Positions 53,643 to 64,000 of a DNA stretch of 64,000 bases are shown piece after piece (position 1 is the stretch's first letter; every line of letters begins with the position of its first letter). This DNA comes from Apostichopus japonicus (taxonomy: Eukaryota; Echinodermata; Holothuroidea; Aspidochirotida; Stichopodidae): NCBI RefSeq assembly GCF_037975245.1, contig NC_092580.1, positions 28,797,501-28,861,500 on the forward strand. Direction: 5' to 3'. Under the pieces are notes generated by a model, which saw only the letters and a program-made list of their open reading frames with translations, was not told the origin of the DNA and searched no databases. Position numbers and translations under genes: made by a program.

Positions 53643-54020
53643 CAGTGGCGTAGGAAGGTACTTTTGAGTGGGGGGGGGGGGGGGCTGAAGACTGCAGGCC
53701 GGCCTGGGGGAGGGGTGTAAGGGGAGGGGGTGTCCCCTTCCCTTTGGAATTTTTTGCATTTCCAGTTAGCCTCAGATGCAATTTGGTGCAATATAGCACA
53801 CTTCAACACCCACTCCATTTTGTAAACTTAATTTTGTATTTTCACCAGGCCTTAGATGCAATTTGGTGCTCCAAATGAGATTTTTTTTCTCATATGGAAA
53901 TGAAAAAGGGGTTTTCTGAATTGCGAACCGGGGGGCGGAATGATACTTCCGCCCCTCCACATTTTTCACTGGGGGGGGGGGGGGCTGGCGCCCCCCAGCC
54001 CCCCGGTTCCTACGCCCTTG
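53643..54020 (-). mobile_element. hAT-like MITE, copy B (378 bp), inverted relative of 38251-38629
   Basis: It begins CAGTGGCGTAGGAAGG and ends GGTTCCTACGCCCTTG. The duplication TTTAGAAG is perfect at 53635-53642 and 54021-54028. Read on the minus strand it aligns with copy A over its whole length, with differing G/C run lengths. Confidence 0.92.
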
Positions 54021-54028
54021 TTTAGAAG

Positions 54029-54695
54029 TGATTTTTTCTCTCTCTCTTCAGTTTATATCGTTGATCTAAACAATATAACAATAAAACAACATATGAACTA
54101 TTGACAATATGATTAAAGTTAACAAATTACATTCTGTGCAGATTTTCACTGTAGCCTAGCATGAATTATATTTTTATTTTCATTTATTTATTAATTTAAT
54201 TATTTCATGAATCACTTACGGCCGCGTGAAGCAGATTATAAACAGCTGTTGCTCATTGATGATAATTTCTCTATGCACGCATATTTTTTCTCGTCTCGTA
54301 CATATTGTTTGAATGATAACACCAGACCAATGAAAGTGACAATGTATATAACATCTTTAGTTTCTCAATGGTTAAGTGAAAACCATAAAAGAATTGTATC
54401 GTTAGAAAGAGATAATAAAAATATAAATCAAAAAAAGAAGGCTGTAGATTCCGTCTCAACAAAGACACATTAAACTATCACCAATCTGTCATTTATTATT
54501 ATTCTTGAAAAAAAAACGTGGTTAAAGTTTCCTGCCTTTTGAAAGTTTCGCGGAAATTGTCTTAAAAGACGTAATACTTCGAACATTATACTGCGGTTTC
54601 TTGGGAGGCGTTATCGGTTTGAACTAATGGGAAGGAGTGAAAACTTTTGGCGGTGATCAAGAATAGTACAAACGAGGTGAATACTTATAACGCAA
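54029..54695. other. Non-coding stretch, no gene seen
   Basis: AT-rich. An 88-codon plus-strand ORF at 54207-54473 has no recognisable features. Confidence 0.4.
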
Positions 54696-55078
54696 GAAAG
54701 TATGTGCATTGTAAAGGACAATATCCCATGTACAGAGGTGGCCCTATCAGTGGCGCAAGAAAGTCTGTACATTGTAAAGGACAATGTCCCATGTACAGAG
54801 GTGGCCCCTAGCAGTGGCGCAAGAAAGTATGTGCATTATAAAGGACAATGTCCCCTTTACAGAGGTGGCCCCTAGCAGTGGCGCAAGAAATTATGTGCAT
54901 TGTAAGGGCCAATGTCCCCTATACAGAGGTGGCCCCTAGCAGTGGCGCAAGAAAGAATGTGCATTGTTAAGGACACTGATGTCCCATGTACAGAGGTGGC
55001 CCCTAGCAGTGGCGCAAGAAAGAATGTGCATTGTAAAGGACAATGTCCCAATACAGAGGTGGCCCCTAGCAGTGGCGA
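54696..55078. repeat. 64-bp minisatellite, six copies
   Basis: The unit starts GAAAGTATGTGCATTGTAAA, continues GGACAATGTCCC, then TACAGAGGTGGCCCCTAGC and AGTGGCGCAA. Copies are about 64 bp, with indels in copies 5 and 6. The C-rich frame on the minus strand is a by-product. AGTGGCG in each unit echoes the hAT-like terminus, which may be coincidence. Confidence 0.93.
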
Positions 55079-56376
55079 AGAAGCTGGGGACACAGGGAGC
55101 TTCCAATAACATTCGTGTTTTACCTGATTAATGCACAGTTTAATCAATTTGATGCGATCTTTCATGATTAGAAAGTATTCTTTTCCATGTTTGTAACAAA
55201 CAAACAAAAGTGACAATGTGTTCATTAATAGGGACAAGGTGAATACTGGTAATATATTTTGTTTGTTATTAAAATGTGAACTTTTGTTGAAAACATTTAA
55301 AACTGTTATACAGAAGTTTAACTGCAGAGAACTCATCTTGCCGGAAGATCTTCTTCCATTGCCTATGGTCCATATAGTTATAAAATGGGAATGGGACGCC
55401 CTCCGTGCTGACTAATGTGCCACACCATTTTGCTAAACTGCCAATTCATTGTCCTTTCCAGCATTTTATTTGCAATGGTAAAGTGCAAATACAATAACGT
55501 GCTGATGGTGCTGGTCGTACAAACTAGTACCAAGAAAATATCTCGCTCCTCACAAAATTATTGGTGCCGTTGATGGTAGCGAGGTGCCCCGCCCCCTTCC
55601 TCATAAATTAAATGAAACTTTAAGATGTGGATGGTGCATTCTGAGGCATAACTAGGCCATACCTTTTTTAATGGTGTGAAAGGGTGGAGGGGGTGAGGAG
55701 GGGTGTGAGGGGGGCGGTCACTCAACACCCCTGGATAATCGCCGGAGGGCATCATCGAAACTCAAAGACGAAAACGAGTGGTACTAATGATATTTCCTTA
55801 TTGCTACGTATATATTCATGTGATACAATCTTACTACAGTCCTTCTAAGAACCGTTAAAGATAATTCAACGAGGTAAGAAGGTTTGTTATCAAATCTGTC
55901 AGTAACTTGTCTATAATACTACGTTATCTTACTAAAAGGAGGAACGATTTAGGTATTAAGGGTGGATGATAAACAGTTAACAGAAGCATGTGTATCTTTA
56001 ATGAAAACAGTGTAACGTAATTGCGTGACTGTAGGTGGTTGTAACAATGGAAATAAACAGCAATGAAAACACACACAAACAACAACCTTTAAATGGCTTT
56101 GAAAGAATCACAGCTGTCTAAGTGAATTCATGTGATTGTAACTATACTTAACATTCAAATTGAATTAATGTAATAGCTACAGATGTTTTATTTGCATCGT
56201 CTGTGACAGCGCCGTCGGTTTGAACGGTCACTATATGCGATATGGCGACATATACCTGCAGGGCATATCATGTAAATACATTTATATGTTGAAAATCCGT
56301 ATAATTACGCAGAGCAACCTTCACTATCCGTGACACTTACAAATTTATAACAAGCACATCGATGCCAGATGTTGTC
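55079..56376. other. Non-coding stretch, no gene seen
   Basis: Nothing recognised on either strand. Confidence 0.4.
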
Positions 56377-56403
56377 CGGATGTGACGTCACATCCGAACA
56401 ATG
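56371..56403. promoter_or_regulatory. Palindrome centred on a CRE-like TGACGTCA
   Basis: CGGATGTGACGTCACATCCG (56377-56396) is a perfect 20-bp palindrome, and imperfect arms extend to about 56371-56403. Its centre is the full cAMP-response element TGACGTCA. It lies about 2.3 kb upstream of the second SLC6 start codon. A regulatory role is inference. Confidence 0.35.
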
Positions 56404-56766
56404 AAAGAGTCACACATTGTAGTTTATTTTATTTCTGCAACGTATTTGTGTGACGTGTTCCATAATAACACTGTTTAGTGATTCCATTTTGTCTTATCGT
56501 CTTGTTCTGTACTCGAATCGATATCAAACTTACATCATGATGCATGTGCACTGCTTGTATAATAATGATCATTGGTGGTTAGATATTACATCCGGATAAG
56601 ACCACGAAAGTAGAGGACCGGATAATCCAGGTATTAAAAGTTTAAAGACATTTCCGCGTCTTGACAACTCTAAAATACTAAAGAAACTCAATGCAAAACT
56701 TGCCACTGTTGTGCACAAATTTCTTAGTGTGAAATTCCTTCAAATTTAGAGCTAAATTGTAGAGTG

Positions 56767-56913
<147 letters not shown>

Positions 56914-57028
56914 GTTTTACAATATAGTTTGGTGAGCAAGAAAAACTTACACCGTGGCGAAGGCATCATCTAATTGGACACTCTTAACTAGCAGTAAATG
57001 TCTCTCTTTCTCTTTGTTTTGAAAGTCT

Positions 57029-57502
<474 letters not shown>

Positions 57503-58022
57503 CAGTTATCGACCTACATGCATATATCCCTCATTAGTGAAGTCAAACACCCGTTTACGATTATTTGCGATTTGGGAATTTTTTCGTCCAATTAGTGTGA
57601 TGAAACTAGGTGTTTGTAAGTGGTCTGAAATATTGTAACTCTCGTTTACATGTCATCAGCACGCATGCACGCATTGGTTTATATCAAGCAATAGCGTCAT
57701 TATCATCTTGAGAAGATGAATCGAACGATTAAAGCAGAACAATAATGATTATTATAAACAAAGACATTCATTGTTTGATAACACCTATGTTTGAGATACA
57801 CGGCATGTTATATATATATGGATTTAGCAATTACAACGCAGAGCGAGGTGATTCCTCATAAAAGGAATAGCTTAGACTCCACAAAAGTAGTGGAATTTAT
57901 GATTCCATTCTGTGGTGAGAATATTTTCACAACTAAGCATGCTTTAATTTAAGTTATTGACGGGGTCGATCGTTAAATGAAAAATGATCGTTAAATAAAT
58001 ATATATATATATATTTATATTT
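57503..58022. other. Non-coding stretch, no gene seen
   Basis: AT-rich, ending in a short TA-rich tract near 58000-58025. Confidence 0.4.
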
Positions 58023-58114
58023 ATATGCGGACACCCTAACCACTATAGGCTACGGACGCTGATAGTATGTCCAGAGGTTCGAAACCGGTAAGGAAGGTCG
58101 CAATTCCACCGTAG
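58023..58114 (-). mobile_element. Truncated SINE copy (same family as 41985-42160)
   Basis: Its reverse complement matches 41993-42083: CCTTCCTTACCGGTTTCGAA, CCTCTGGACATAC, AGCGTCC, TAGTGGTTAGG, TGTCCGCATATAAA. It stops in the anticodon loop, so box B and the 3' part are absent. Confidence 0.7.
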
Positions 58115-58656
58115 CAATATATATTTATATATACATATCCCTTTAAGCAGTTATGTTAGAAATACGCCGCTGGAATTCTCATTCAAGAGTTTGTGCTTAC
58201 TGCCACTTCTCCAATGAGCAACTGATTAAAGATGAGGAGAAACATTTAAACAAAGGGATGCATGAAATAACTATACAGAGGGGGATTCTATTCATGTCTT
58301 AGTACTGTGTCCAAGGAGGTTATACTATCGTAGTTTTAAGTTACACATGGGGTAGTACCGATTCCGTTTTGTCTCCGCAACAACAGCCTTTGAAGCCCAT
58401 GGTGAATGCTATATCAACATCTTTGTGTGAGTTTACGTGTTTTGTAATTATAGGACTTGGCTCCAGGATTTGTTATCTGTTGATAAGAAGCTGTTGGACT
58501 TTGCATCTTTACCCAAGCTGATGCAAGGAGATTTTTTTTTTTGCGGGGTAATTAATAACTTAGACAATGGAATTAAAGTCATTTACACTTACCCAACCAA
58601 GAGGGACAGAACATTTTCACAAGTCGAGATTGAAAGTTTTCCCAAAGGTTTTCAAA
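58115..58656 (+). other. Upstream region / 5' UTR of the second SLC6 gene
   Basis: A possible acceptor (TTTTGTAATTATAG, ending at 58452) could start a 5' UTR exon. An in-frame ATG at 58567 would add 30 residues, but these have no counterpart in the paralogue. Confidence 0.3.
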
Positions 58657-58873
58657 ATGGAGGAAAGAGACAACAAAAAATCGGAGGTTTTTACCGTTCA
58701 GGATGAACTGGACGTTATTGAAAAGAAGGAGGAAGGGGCTCAAGATGAAAAGGATCCTGCTGAAAGGGACGAATGGGGCAGTAAAATGGATTTTATTATG
58801 GCTCTTATTGGTCTCGCTGTCGGTCTTGGTAACGTCTGGAGGTTTCCATATCTATGCTACAAAAATGGCGGAG
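58657..58873 (+). CDS. Second SLC6-family transporter, first coding exon only (partial)
   Basis: 217 bases coding for 72 residues plus one base (phase 1), donor GTGAGG. It starts [16 protein letters not shown], then an acidic tail, [33 protein letters not shown]. The start was chosen at 58657 because this tail lines up with residues 1-16 of the first gene (FTV shared). TM1 has Gly in the amino-acid-carrier position and, unlike the first gene, keeps the canonical Arg. The intron position and phase are identical to exon 1 of the first gene. No GAFLIPY-type exon 2 could be found in the remaining 5.1 kb, so the first intron is longer than that or the locus is incomplete. Confidence 0.85.
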
Positions 58874-61116
58874 GTGAGGATGCATTGGAATTTGTATTAA
58901 ACCACAAATTTTCCATTTAGAATTATTTCCATCTTTTTATTTTTCATTTTCCCGCAGCCGGTCGAAAACTGATTATATAGTTACATTTGGGGGGGGGGGG
59001 TGCTCAGGTGCTGACTTCATCATTCCCTTTTTACCCTGTTTTTGAAGAAACACTTCTCATAATATCAACGATAAATACACCGGATCCTCGAGAAGTAAAT
59101 TTTGGGAGACCATATAGTTGTAAACATAGAGATGCCAAAAATTACATCAGTTCATCGTTTACGGGGTCTTTACACATTTGATCCGTAAAGATTTACGTTT
59201 GATATTGTTAATATCTTCGTCAGCGACCCAATCATGCAAATGCATTTACGGAACACGAACCCGAGACCTTAAATGAAATATATTTGTATGTAATAGTTGT
59301 CCCTTACGATTGGCCGATATTTGAATTTATACTTAATATGAAAATGTCTGCCCTGCATATAATTATAGGCTCGCGCTGAATGAAATATTGTCTACGCAAA
59401 GGCAAAGGTTCAAAGGTATGCACGGTATATGAACTAGACGTTGAAATGGTCAAAGAGGAGTACAGATACAACGATCCAACTACAAATAATAGCCTACACC
59501 AAACATGCACAAACTCTCCGCGCAGTCTTTCATTCCTAGAATATGTCCATATAGTCCACTCGAATTACCAAACACATTAGCATTCCAGTATTACCTCGAT
59601 ACATTATCACGAGTTTGGTTCCCTTCACAACAGTCGCATTGGTATTTCCATAAATCTCTGCCCTGCATGGGATGAAATAAAACGAAAGGGTGTAGACTCG
59701 TCTATTGAAGGCTCTTGCAGTGCTCAAGTCGTATATATTTCAAGTGCTTTCTAAGAACCACGCGGGCGGGGGAACATGAATTACGGTATGTTGAAGAAAA
59801 TCTTTATGTCGTTTGCAGCGCGGGAAAATAGCGAATGTGATAAGTGTTGTGCAAAATCCATGTTCTGTTGTGCCCGCCTGTAGCGCTGCGTTGGCCTACA
59901 TATTTTGGTAGATACATATCAGTTAAGGAAGGCTAATAGCTGTATGAGAGAAAGGAAAACAAACTAGGCTCTGCGGAAGAAATAATAATTCGGTGGTCTG
60001 GGGATCTTCATGTCCTCCACACATATTGTAACTTCAAATTAACGATAATCGATTGTTCGAATTGATGCGTTTGACCCATAAATAGGTTGCTGCAAAGATG
60101 GATAGGCTTTGATACAACATGTAGGGTTAGGATAGACCGATTTATGAACAACAACGTAGGTTTGTAACCACTCGTAACAGTCGTTTAAGTCGTTAAATGT
60201 ATCTACAATGATAATAGAAACACCTACACAGTTGGGATGACATACGTATGTCTTATAATGTTCTGATAACACCTTTAAGTGTAGCGTAATGTTCAGTTCG
60301 CTTTCATGAGACTATAAGACGGTAGACCATAATGTAACATTCAATGGCGCCATCTTGAGACGATAAATGCATAACAAAGCCTGTTAGTAAATTAACGCAT
60401 TTTGCCTCAAAGACGCAGTTCTAAGCAGTGCTTTTTGTTCTGCGATTTTTTTTTTGTCAACAGTAATGCTTTGATTTGGTGATTATTGTTTAGAGGTCTG
60501 ACCACACATCATAAAGCGGAATTTGCTATTTTATCACAACTAACCGCAAATTTAAGAATGTCTTTTAACGTATTTTCTGTATAGTTCTTTGTTATAAATT
60601 CTGGTAGTAGACGGATGCATTGTATCTGGTTTTTATTGTTGAAAAATAACGCTTTGTAACTTTTAGCACATTAAAATAAAGATAAAGATAAATATAGAAA
60701 TATTTTAAAGTTTAGATGAAAGTCGATGAATTTAGTTGTACACCAACAACAACAGGGTAAATTTATATCATTGTAAGTAAAAATCGAGAATAGGAATAAA
60801 AATGGAGATTAAAAGATCATTGAAGGATTCATACGTATTTGAATGGTTCACTAGTCTGACGGCAAAAATGCACTGCGGGACAAACGTGTGCATGTTAACG
60901 AAGAAACTATCCATTTTGGGCACCTTCGTATGGCAAAACAATCAGGGAATGTTGACACTGTTTAGGAATAGTTACGCCCACAAGATTTGTCATACGGTAA
61001 CTAATTTATTGTGGATTATGTACATTTTCAAGTTCGTTTAATCAAAGAGCAAATAGCAACAAGTATTTTCCTTCCAACCTATCGTGGATAACCTCTAAAT
61101 ATTTCCGCCCTTCTAA
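58874..61116 (+). other. Presumed intron 1 of the second SLC6 gene
   Basis: No exon 2 was recognised. A poly-G run follows at about 58989. Nothing else seen. Confidence 0.4.
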
Positions 61117-61480
61117 CCAGTTACATGATTGTGCTGGTTACACGTTGCACTGGTAACATGCTGTGCTAATTACATGTTGTGCTGGTTAGATGATTGTGAT
61201 GGTTACATGATGGTGCTGGTTACATGATTGTGCTGGTTAAATGTTGTGCTGATTACATGATGATGCTGGTTACATGATTGTGCTGGTTACATGATTGTGC
61301 TGGTTACATGATTGTGCTGGTTACATGATTGTGCTGGTTACATGATTGTGCTGGTTAAATGTTGTGCTGGTTACATGATGGTGCTGGTGACATGATGATT
61401 GTGCTGGTTACATGATGATTGTGCTGGTTACATGATGATTGTGCTGGTTACATGATGATTGTGCTGGTTACATGATTGTA
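61117..61480. repeat. 17-bp minisatellite (about 20 copies)
   Basis: The unit is TGATTGTGCTGGTTACA, with a 20-bp variant carrying an extra TGA (four consecutive copies near the right end) and several diverged units at the left. Confidence 0.95.
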
Positions 61481-64000
61481 GGCGATTAAATATATATGAT
61501 TACATAGAGAATCTATCTTTGGCAATATTTTGCTGTAAAACCAGCTTCTTTTTTATCTGATAATCAATTAATTAATCAGCACGAATTTCCATGAAGCGAA
61601 CGGCATCATAATAATACATTGCGGACTATAATGCTTGCGTTGTACGTTTTCGAACTTTTCATTTATTTTATAAATCCATTCATAGACCGTGCTATACTTT
61701 ATGACGTTTCTCATAGGCGATTGGCAATGCAATCCACAACGTTAGGCTATAGTACGCATTGTTCCCCTCTATCTCTGTGTAGACTATACCTCCACGGTGA
61801 CATGATTTATCTTCATCCTATACATGAAGCTCTTAAATCAGATGACAGCCACAAAGCCCGCTTCATGAACCAGTTGTGTGCGATGTAAACACCCTTTCGC
61901 AAGACAGGGTCATCTTATCGTCCTTTGAACGATAGTAAAAGATCTTGTATAACCCGCATTGCGCACGTCCGGACAACGATAACATCGTGACGTCGCGTTA
62001 CCAAGCAACTTGCCGTTACGTTTGTAATATAGTCTTTCATTTTATACGTCAAAGATAATAATACTTTCGCCATGCGATGATAACCCTTTGTATACAGTGT
62101 AAGACCGGCAGACATATTTTCTTCGAATGTTCGACGCAGTAAGATAGCATTGCTTCGTGCACATCATGTTGATATATTTATGGCTTAATCCATTGAAAGG
62201 ATCATTTTGTAATAAAGATGCAACAAGCTTCTTAAATTCTTACTTACTTTTAGAGCTATTGTAGAATAGTGCCATCTTTAATTAGTAAACCATTTCAAAG
62301 AAGCTCTAAAACATAGTGAATGTTTACACTCTGTTAAACCCTTATACTTGTAGTAATTTCCCTCTTGGAGTTACGAACATGAAATAATTCCACGAAAGAG
62401 TTATCATTATGGACAATCTCATATGTTGAATTCTCATTCTTTCGTATTGCTGTTGTAATTAATTAAGATTGACTTTGATCAGGGCAATATACACTTAATA
62501 ATTATCTTACCTACCATTCATAATCAACTAATTATATCACAGCAGGCAACCCCATGTCATACAGTGGTAATATATCTACACGTCGTTTCTATAATTGTAG
62601 TACAGCGACACTATAGTTTGCAACATTGACGTTATCGTACCGTTCAAATTTGACGGCGGCTCCTGCATGCCACGATGATTTGACAAATCTGGGCAAACAG
62701 GTCTATATTTGGAGTTACTTCATGCAAACAACTTTCTGAATGAACTATGTTACCTTGCGACGAGGGGATGGGGGGGGGGGGTGGGTTGGGAGGGCGGTGA
62801 GATCATTGGGTTAGGACGATAACTCGAGGAACAGAAGAGGTACATAAGCCGTGGGACTAGCCGTGTCATGTTCACCAATGTTACTGCCAAAGAAAATATT
62901 GGTTTCACATTTATGATTGACATCCACAGCTTGTTATACAGGCAAGTTAATATATACCTGCGAGGGAATTTTTATATATTGATTTTGGAGGAAGGGTTTA
63001 AGAAAAGAGAGCGAGGTGAGAGAAATGGAATATTGCAATAAATTCTTTCTATATTTATTTAAACCATATATAGTTCACCGTCGGATAAGTAAGTCACTGT
63101 CTGTAGACCCCTTTCTTCGACCCCTAACGAATCGTCTATTTGATTGCACTGTGATTAACTGTAAAGTTATAGGTTACCTGCGGACACCAGACAGTCATGT
63201 ATGACGCGTGATGCTACCGATAGCTTCGAAGTCTTACTGCGTTTAACTGTTGTAGGTCGTGAAGTCGCAAGACACCTGCTCAGCGGGCAGTGTCTTACAT
63301 TTGGTAAACTAAGTAAGAGGAATTCATAATAAAAACCAACCGCGAACTATGTTCAGTCTCACGCACCCCAAATATTTTTCATATATATATATATATTTTT
63401 TACGTAGAATGGTAAGGAAACAAAACAATAGATAGGTAACTGCTTTTCACGTAAATAGGCAGATTATGCTAAGTTCGCAAATGACACGATCGGTTTTTAT
63501 CTGAGAGAAGGGAACAAGTTTGATATTGGTTCCTTCGTAAGTAGCTGGCTGGTGTTCAAGAAAACGCCATGTAGTAGTAATGCCAACGATAATAATGGCC
63601 CCGCGTAATAATGATAGCCTGTGTACGTCACAACTATAACATAACATGACGTGCTTGATTGAGGTATTTTGCACGCAACGATGAAGTAGTAATTACGGAG
63701 TTAACCTGGTGCCATGTTGTTGTTATCGATGAGGATAAAACAAATTTGTGGTGACGTATAGGTTATGAATGTGACGTGTACGCCTGGGTACCAAATAGTG
63801 CTGGAAAATGTTGATTTCTAGATATAGCAATCCATTGCATTATTATTATTATTAAATTATTCGTACTTCATAATAGCCAAGGATACAATGTTATCATATA
63901 TATTACTAGACCGTGGGAGTGGCCAATAACATGAAACATCCCGGCTAGACAGAAAACAAACAAACAAGATCATAGTCATAACATACAAGTTACACGGAAT
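61481..64000. other. Non-coding stretch to window end
   Basis: No exon, RNA gene or element with clear ends was recognised. A poly-G run lies near 62770 and a short TA tract near 63381. It presumably continues the second SLC6 first intron. Confidence 0.35.

Noticed and set aside
58567-58656. Upstream in-frame ATG as the start of the second SLC6 gene
   Set aside because: It would add 30 residues absent from the paralogue. The downstream ATG aligns with the start of the first gene.
61117-61480. CRISPR-like array
   Set aside because: Direct repeats without unique spacers in an animal genome; it is a minisatellite.
58874-64000. Exon 2 of the second SLC6 gene
   Set aside because: Searched for GAFLIPY and GGITVW-type codons after an AG acceptor on the plus strand; none seen.

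Overview
This is a repeat-rich, AT-rich animal genomic window (about 37% G+C by eye). It has spliced genes with GT-AG introns, many microsatellites, tRNA-derived SINEs, non-LTR retrotransposon tails and a large set of short non-autonomous DNA transposons. A marine invertebrate, possibly an echinoderm or another non-vertebrate deuterostome, is a plausible source. That rests only on gene content, intron structure and repeat style, so treat it as a guess.

The one complete gene lies on the plus strand at 19285-33860. It has 12 coding exons and encodes a 12-membrane-segment SLC6-type Na+/Cl(-)-coupled transporter, closest in motif style to the GABA (GAT-1-like) branch. All exon joins keep frame and all introns are GT-AG. 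Two things are wrong with it. Codon 234, in TM4, is TAG where the family has Trp (TGG). The near-invariant TM1 gating arginine is Ser65. It is therefore a recently damaged paralogue, a null allele or assembly error, or a message repaired by A-to-I editing. A second SLC6 gene begins in the same orientation at 58657. Only its first coding exon is visible, with the canonical arginine, and the gene runs off the window. The two share N-terminal sequence and intron phase, so they look like a tandem duplication.

Layout: 1-118 is a retrotransposon RT tail. 119-8680 is mostly non-coding, with a 300-bp TCCG microsatellite at 2601 and two short elements. 8682-8964 (minus) is one exon of an unrecognised protein. 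9467-19134 holds three further DNA elements; the last ends 150 bp upstream of the SLC6 start codon. Intron 2 of the SLC6 gene carries a 1.57-kb foldback element and a 44-bp element that is almost nothing but its two inverted repeats. 33.9-37 kb is a likely 3' UTR plus degenerate repeats. 37-44 kb carries SINEs, minisatellites and two DNA elements. 44-52.9 kb is largely featureless apart from microsatellites. 52.9-54.0 kb has two more DNA elements. 54.7-57.5 kb has a 64-bp minisatellite and two trinucleotide arrays. 58.0 kb has a SINE fragment, and 61.1-61.5 kb a 17-bp minisatellite.

The most notable non-gene signal is the density of elements with 8-bp target-site duplications. Seven elements have hAT-like ends, six of them beginning CAGTGGCG or CAAGGGCG/CAAGCGCG and a diverged one with CAGGCGCG-type ends. 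The foldback and the 44-bp palindrome bring the total to nine. Several share a roughly 50-bp hairpin-containing core although their termini differ.
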